Both the position numbers and the translations under genes were made by a program. Below, in pieces: positions 5,839-6,463 of a stretch of DNA of 6,463 nt. Position 1 is the first letter of the stretch; each line of letters opens with the position of its first letter. The notes below the pieces were generated by a model, which made no database searches, was not told the origin of the DNA, and was given only the letters and a program-made list of their open reading frames with translations. Source of the stretch: Verrucomicrobiales bacterium (lineage in GTDB: Bacteria; Verrucomicrobiota; Verrucomicrobiia; Verrucomicrobiales; V1-33); assembly GCA_023253575.1 (NCBI GenBank), contig JALRGB010000202.1:1-6463 (forward strand). Reading direction: 5' to 3'.

Positions 5839-6463
5839 CTATCGTTCCATCTCGATCCCCGCGCCAGCGGCCACTGCTCGTTGATAGGCGAGAGCGGAAA
5901 GCGCCAGATCGCCCAAAGCTAGGCCCCTGAAAATGAAAGCTGTCCGTTCGTCTGGATGATCCCTCCCGGAGGTCGCACCTCCCACCAATCCGGTCAGGTC
6001 GCCCGCCACCAGCGCTGGATCAACGAGTGGGGTCGGCATCCGCCGCTCCTGCTCCATATCATCTACCACAATCCGGTCAAAGGCCGTCAGGCTATCGGCC
6101 ACCCACGGGGCGGCATGATCTGTAATCGCCGCAAAGACACCGGGCTTGAGCCAGCGGGCATCGAGAAACGGCACCACGTCCGGTGTGAAAGTCACCGAAG
6201 TCACTACGATGTCCGCCTCACTGACCGCTTCCCGCGCTGTCATGGCCCCGACCGCCTTCAACCCACGCCGCTCCGCCGCCCGGCACAAGGCCTCACGGTT
6301 TTTCTCTCCACGCCCAAAAGCCCGGATCTCCCGTAACGGGAAAAGATCAGCCAGCGCCTCCAAGTGACTGTGCGCCTGCACCCCACAACCAATAAAAGCC
6401 GCCACCGCCGCATCCGGTCGGGCCAGCCTTCGAGCGGCCACCGCACTGAGCCCGGCCGTGCGC
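5839..6463 (-). CDS. Ornithine cyclodeaminase / mu-crystallin family protein, N-terminus outside window
   Basis: Family members are NAD(P)-dependent cytosolic enzymes: ornithine cyclodeaminase (ornithine to proline plus ammonia), alanine dehydrogenase, or ketimine/pyrroline-carboxylate reductases. The 207 visible residues are the C-terminal two thirds of a protein usually about 310-350 long. The frame is open through the window edge, so the GTG at 6441 is internal. RTAGLSAVAA at the edge matches the family RTAA motif, whose Arg binds the substrate carboxylate. GCGVQA (6373-6390) is the nucleotide-binding Gly-rich loop of the Rossmann fold. The Asp of ITD (6118-6120) aligns with the catalytic Asp of the usual GGD/GAD motif, although the following PGK/ELD pattern is replaced by HAAPW. 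The ending with LALGDLALSALAY is typical. The substrate cannot be fixed from this part. The stop is a TAG at 5839-5841; no same-strand gene follows closely. Confidence 0.9.
   Translation of the reverse strand, partial: RTAGLSAVAARRLARPDAAVAAFIGCGVQAHSHLEALADLFPLREIRAFGRGEKNREALCRAAERRGLKAVGAMTAREAVSEADIVVTSVTFTPDVVPFLDARWLKPGVFAAITDHAAPWVADSLTAFDRIVVDDMEQERRMPTPLVDPALVAGDLTGLVGGATSGRDHPDERTAFIFRGLALGDLALSALAYQRAVAAGAGIEMER

Noticed and set aside
5739..5930. A 63-codon plus-strand frame starting at GTG
   Set aside because: Its second half is antisense to the end of the cyclodeaminase gene and reads as Arg/Pro-rich shadow. Only the first 33 codons look coding-like, which is too little for a gene call.

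Overview
The window is GC-rich and reads as chromosomal DNA from a member of the Planctomycetes-Verrucomicrobia group, most likely Verrucomicrobia. The main reason is the first gene. Its architecture (exported SGNH-like domain, a PVC-type membrane-bound dehydrogenase propeller, helical repeats, a Pirellula/Verrucomicrobium-type CxxCH haem domain) is a hallmark of that group. Weak or absent Shine-Dalgarno sequences ahead of the plus-strand starts fit this. The assignment rests on protein recognition from memory, not on a search.

Layout. Positions 136-4461 (+) encode a secreted 1441-residue multidomain c-type cytochrome/dehydrogenase. It is followed by a good 7-bp hairpin and a 218-bp gap holding two more inverted repeats. 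Positions 4680-5114 (+) encode aspartate 1-decarboxylase (panD), which supplies beta-alanine for pantothenate and CoA. Converging on it is a 98-residue unrecognised protein at 5162-5458 (-). Then comes a 380-bp stretch without a convincing gene. Its centre, about 5611-5720, is only about 25% GC and carries a near-perfect 11-bp direct repeat spaced 21 bp apart plus dyads. The right edge, 5839-6463 (-), is the C-terminal two thirds of an ornithine cyclodeaminase/mu-crystallin family protein whose start lies outside the window.

How the genes fit together. There is no evident pathway linking them. The large cytochrome is probably a periplasmic oxidoreductase acting on a sugar-like substrate, panD is a housekeeping biosynthetic enzyme, and the cyclodeaminase-like protein is a cytosolic amino-acid or imine oxidoreductase. 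Hairpins separate the first two genes, so they are probably not one operon. I see no mobile element, CRISPR array, RNA gene or defence-like cassette. The points most worth a second look are the loss of the substrate-binding arginine in PanD, the apparently dead SGNH domain on the cytochrome, and the AT-rich repeat-bearing island.
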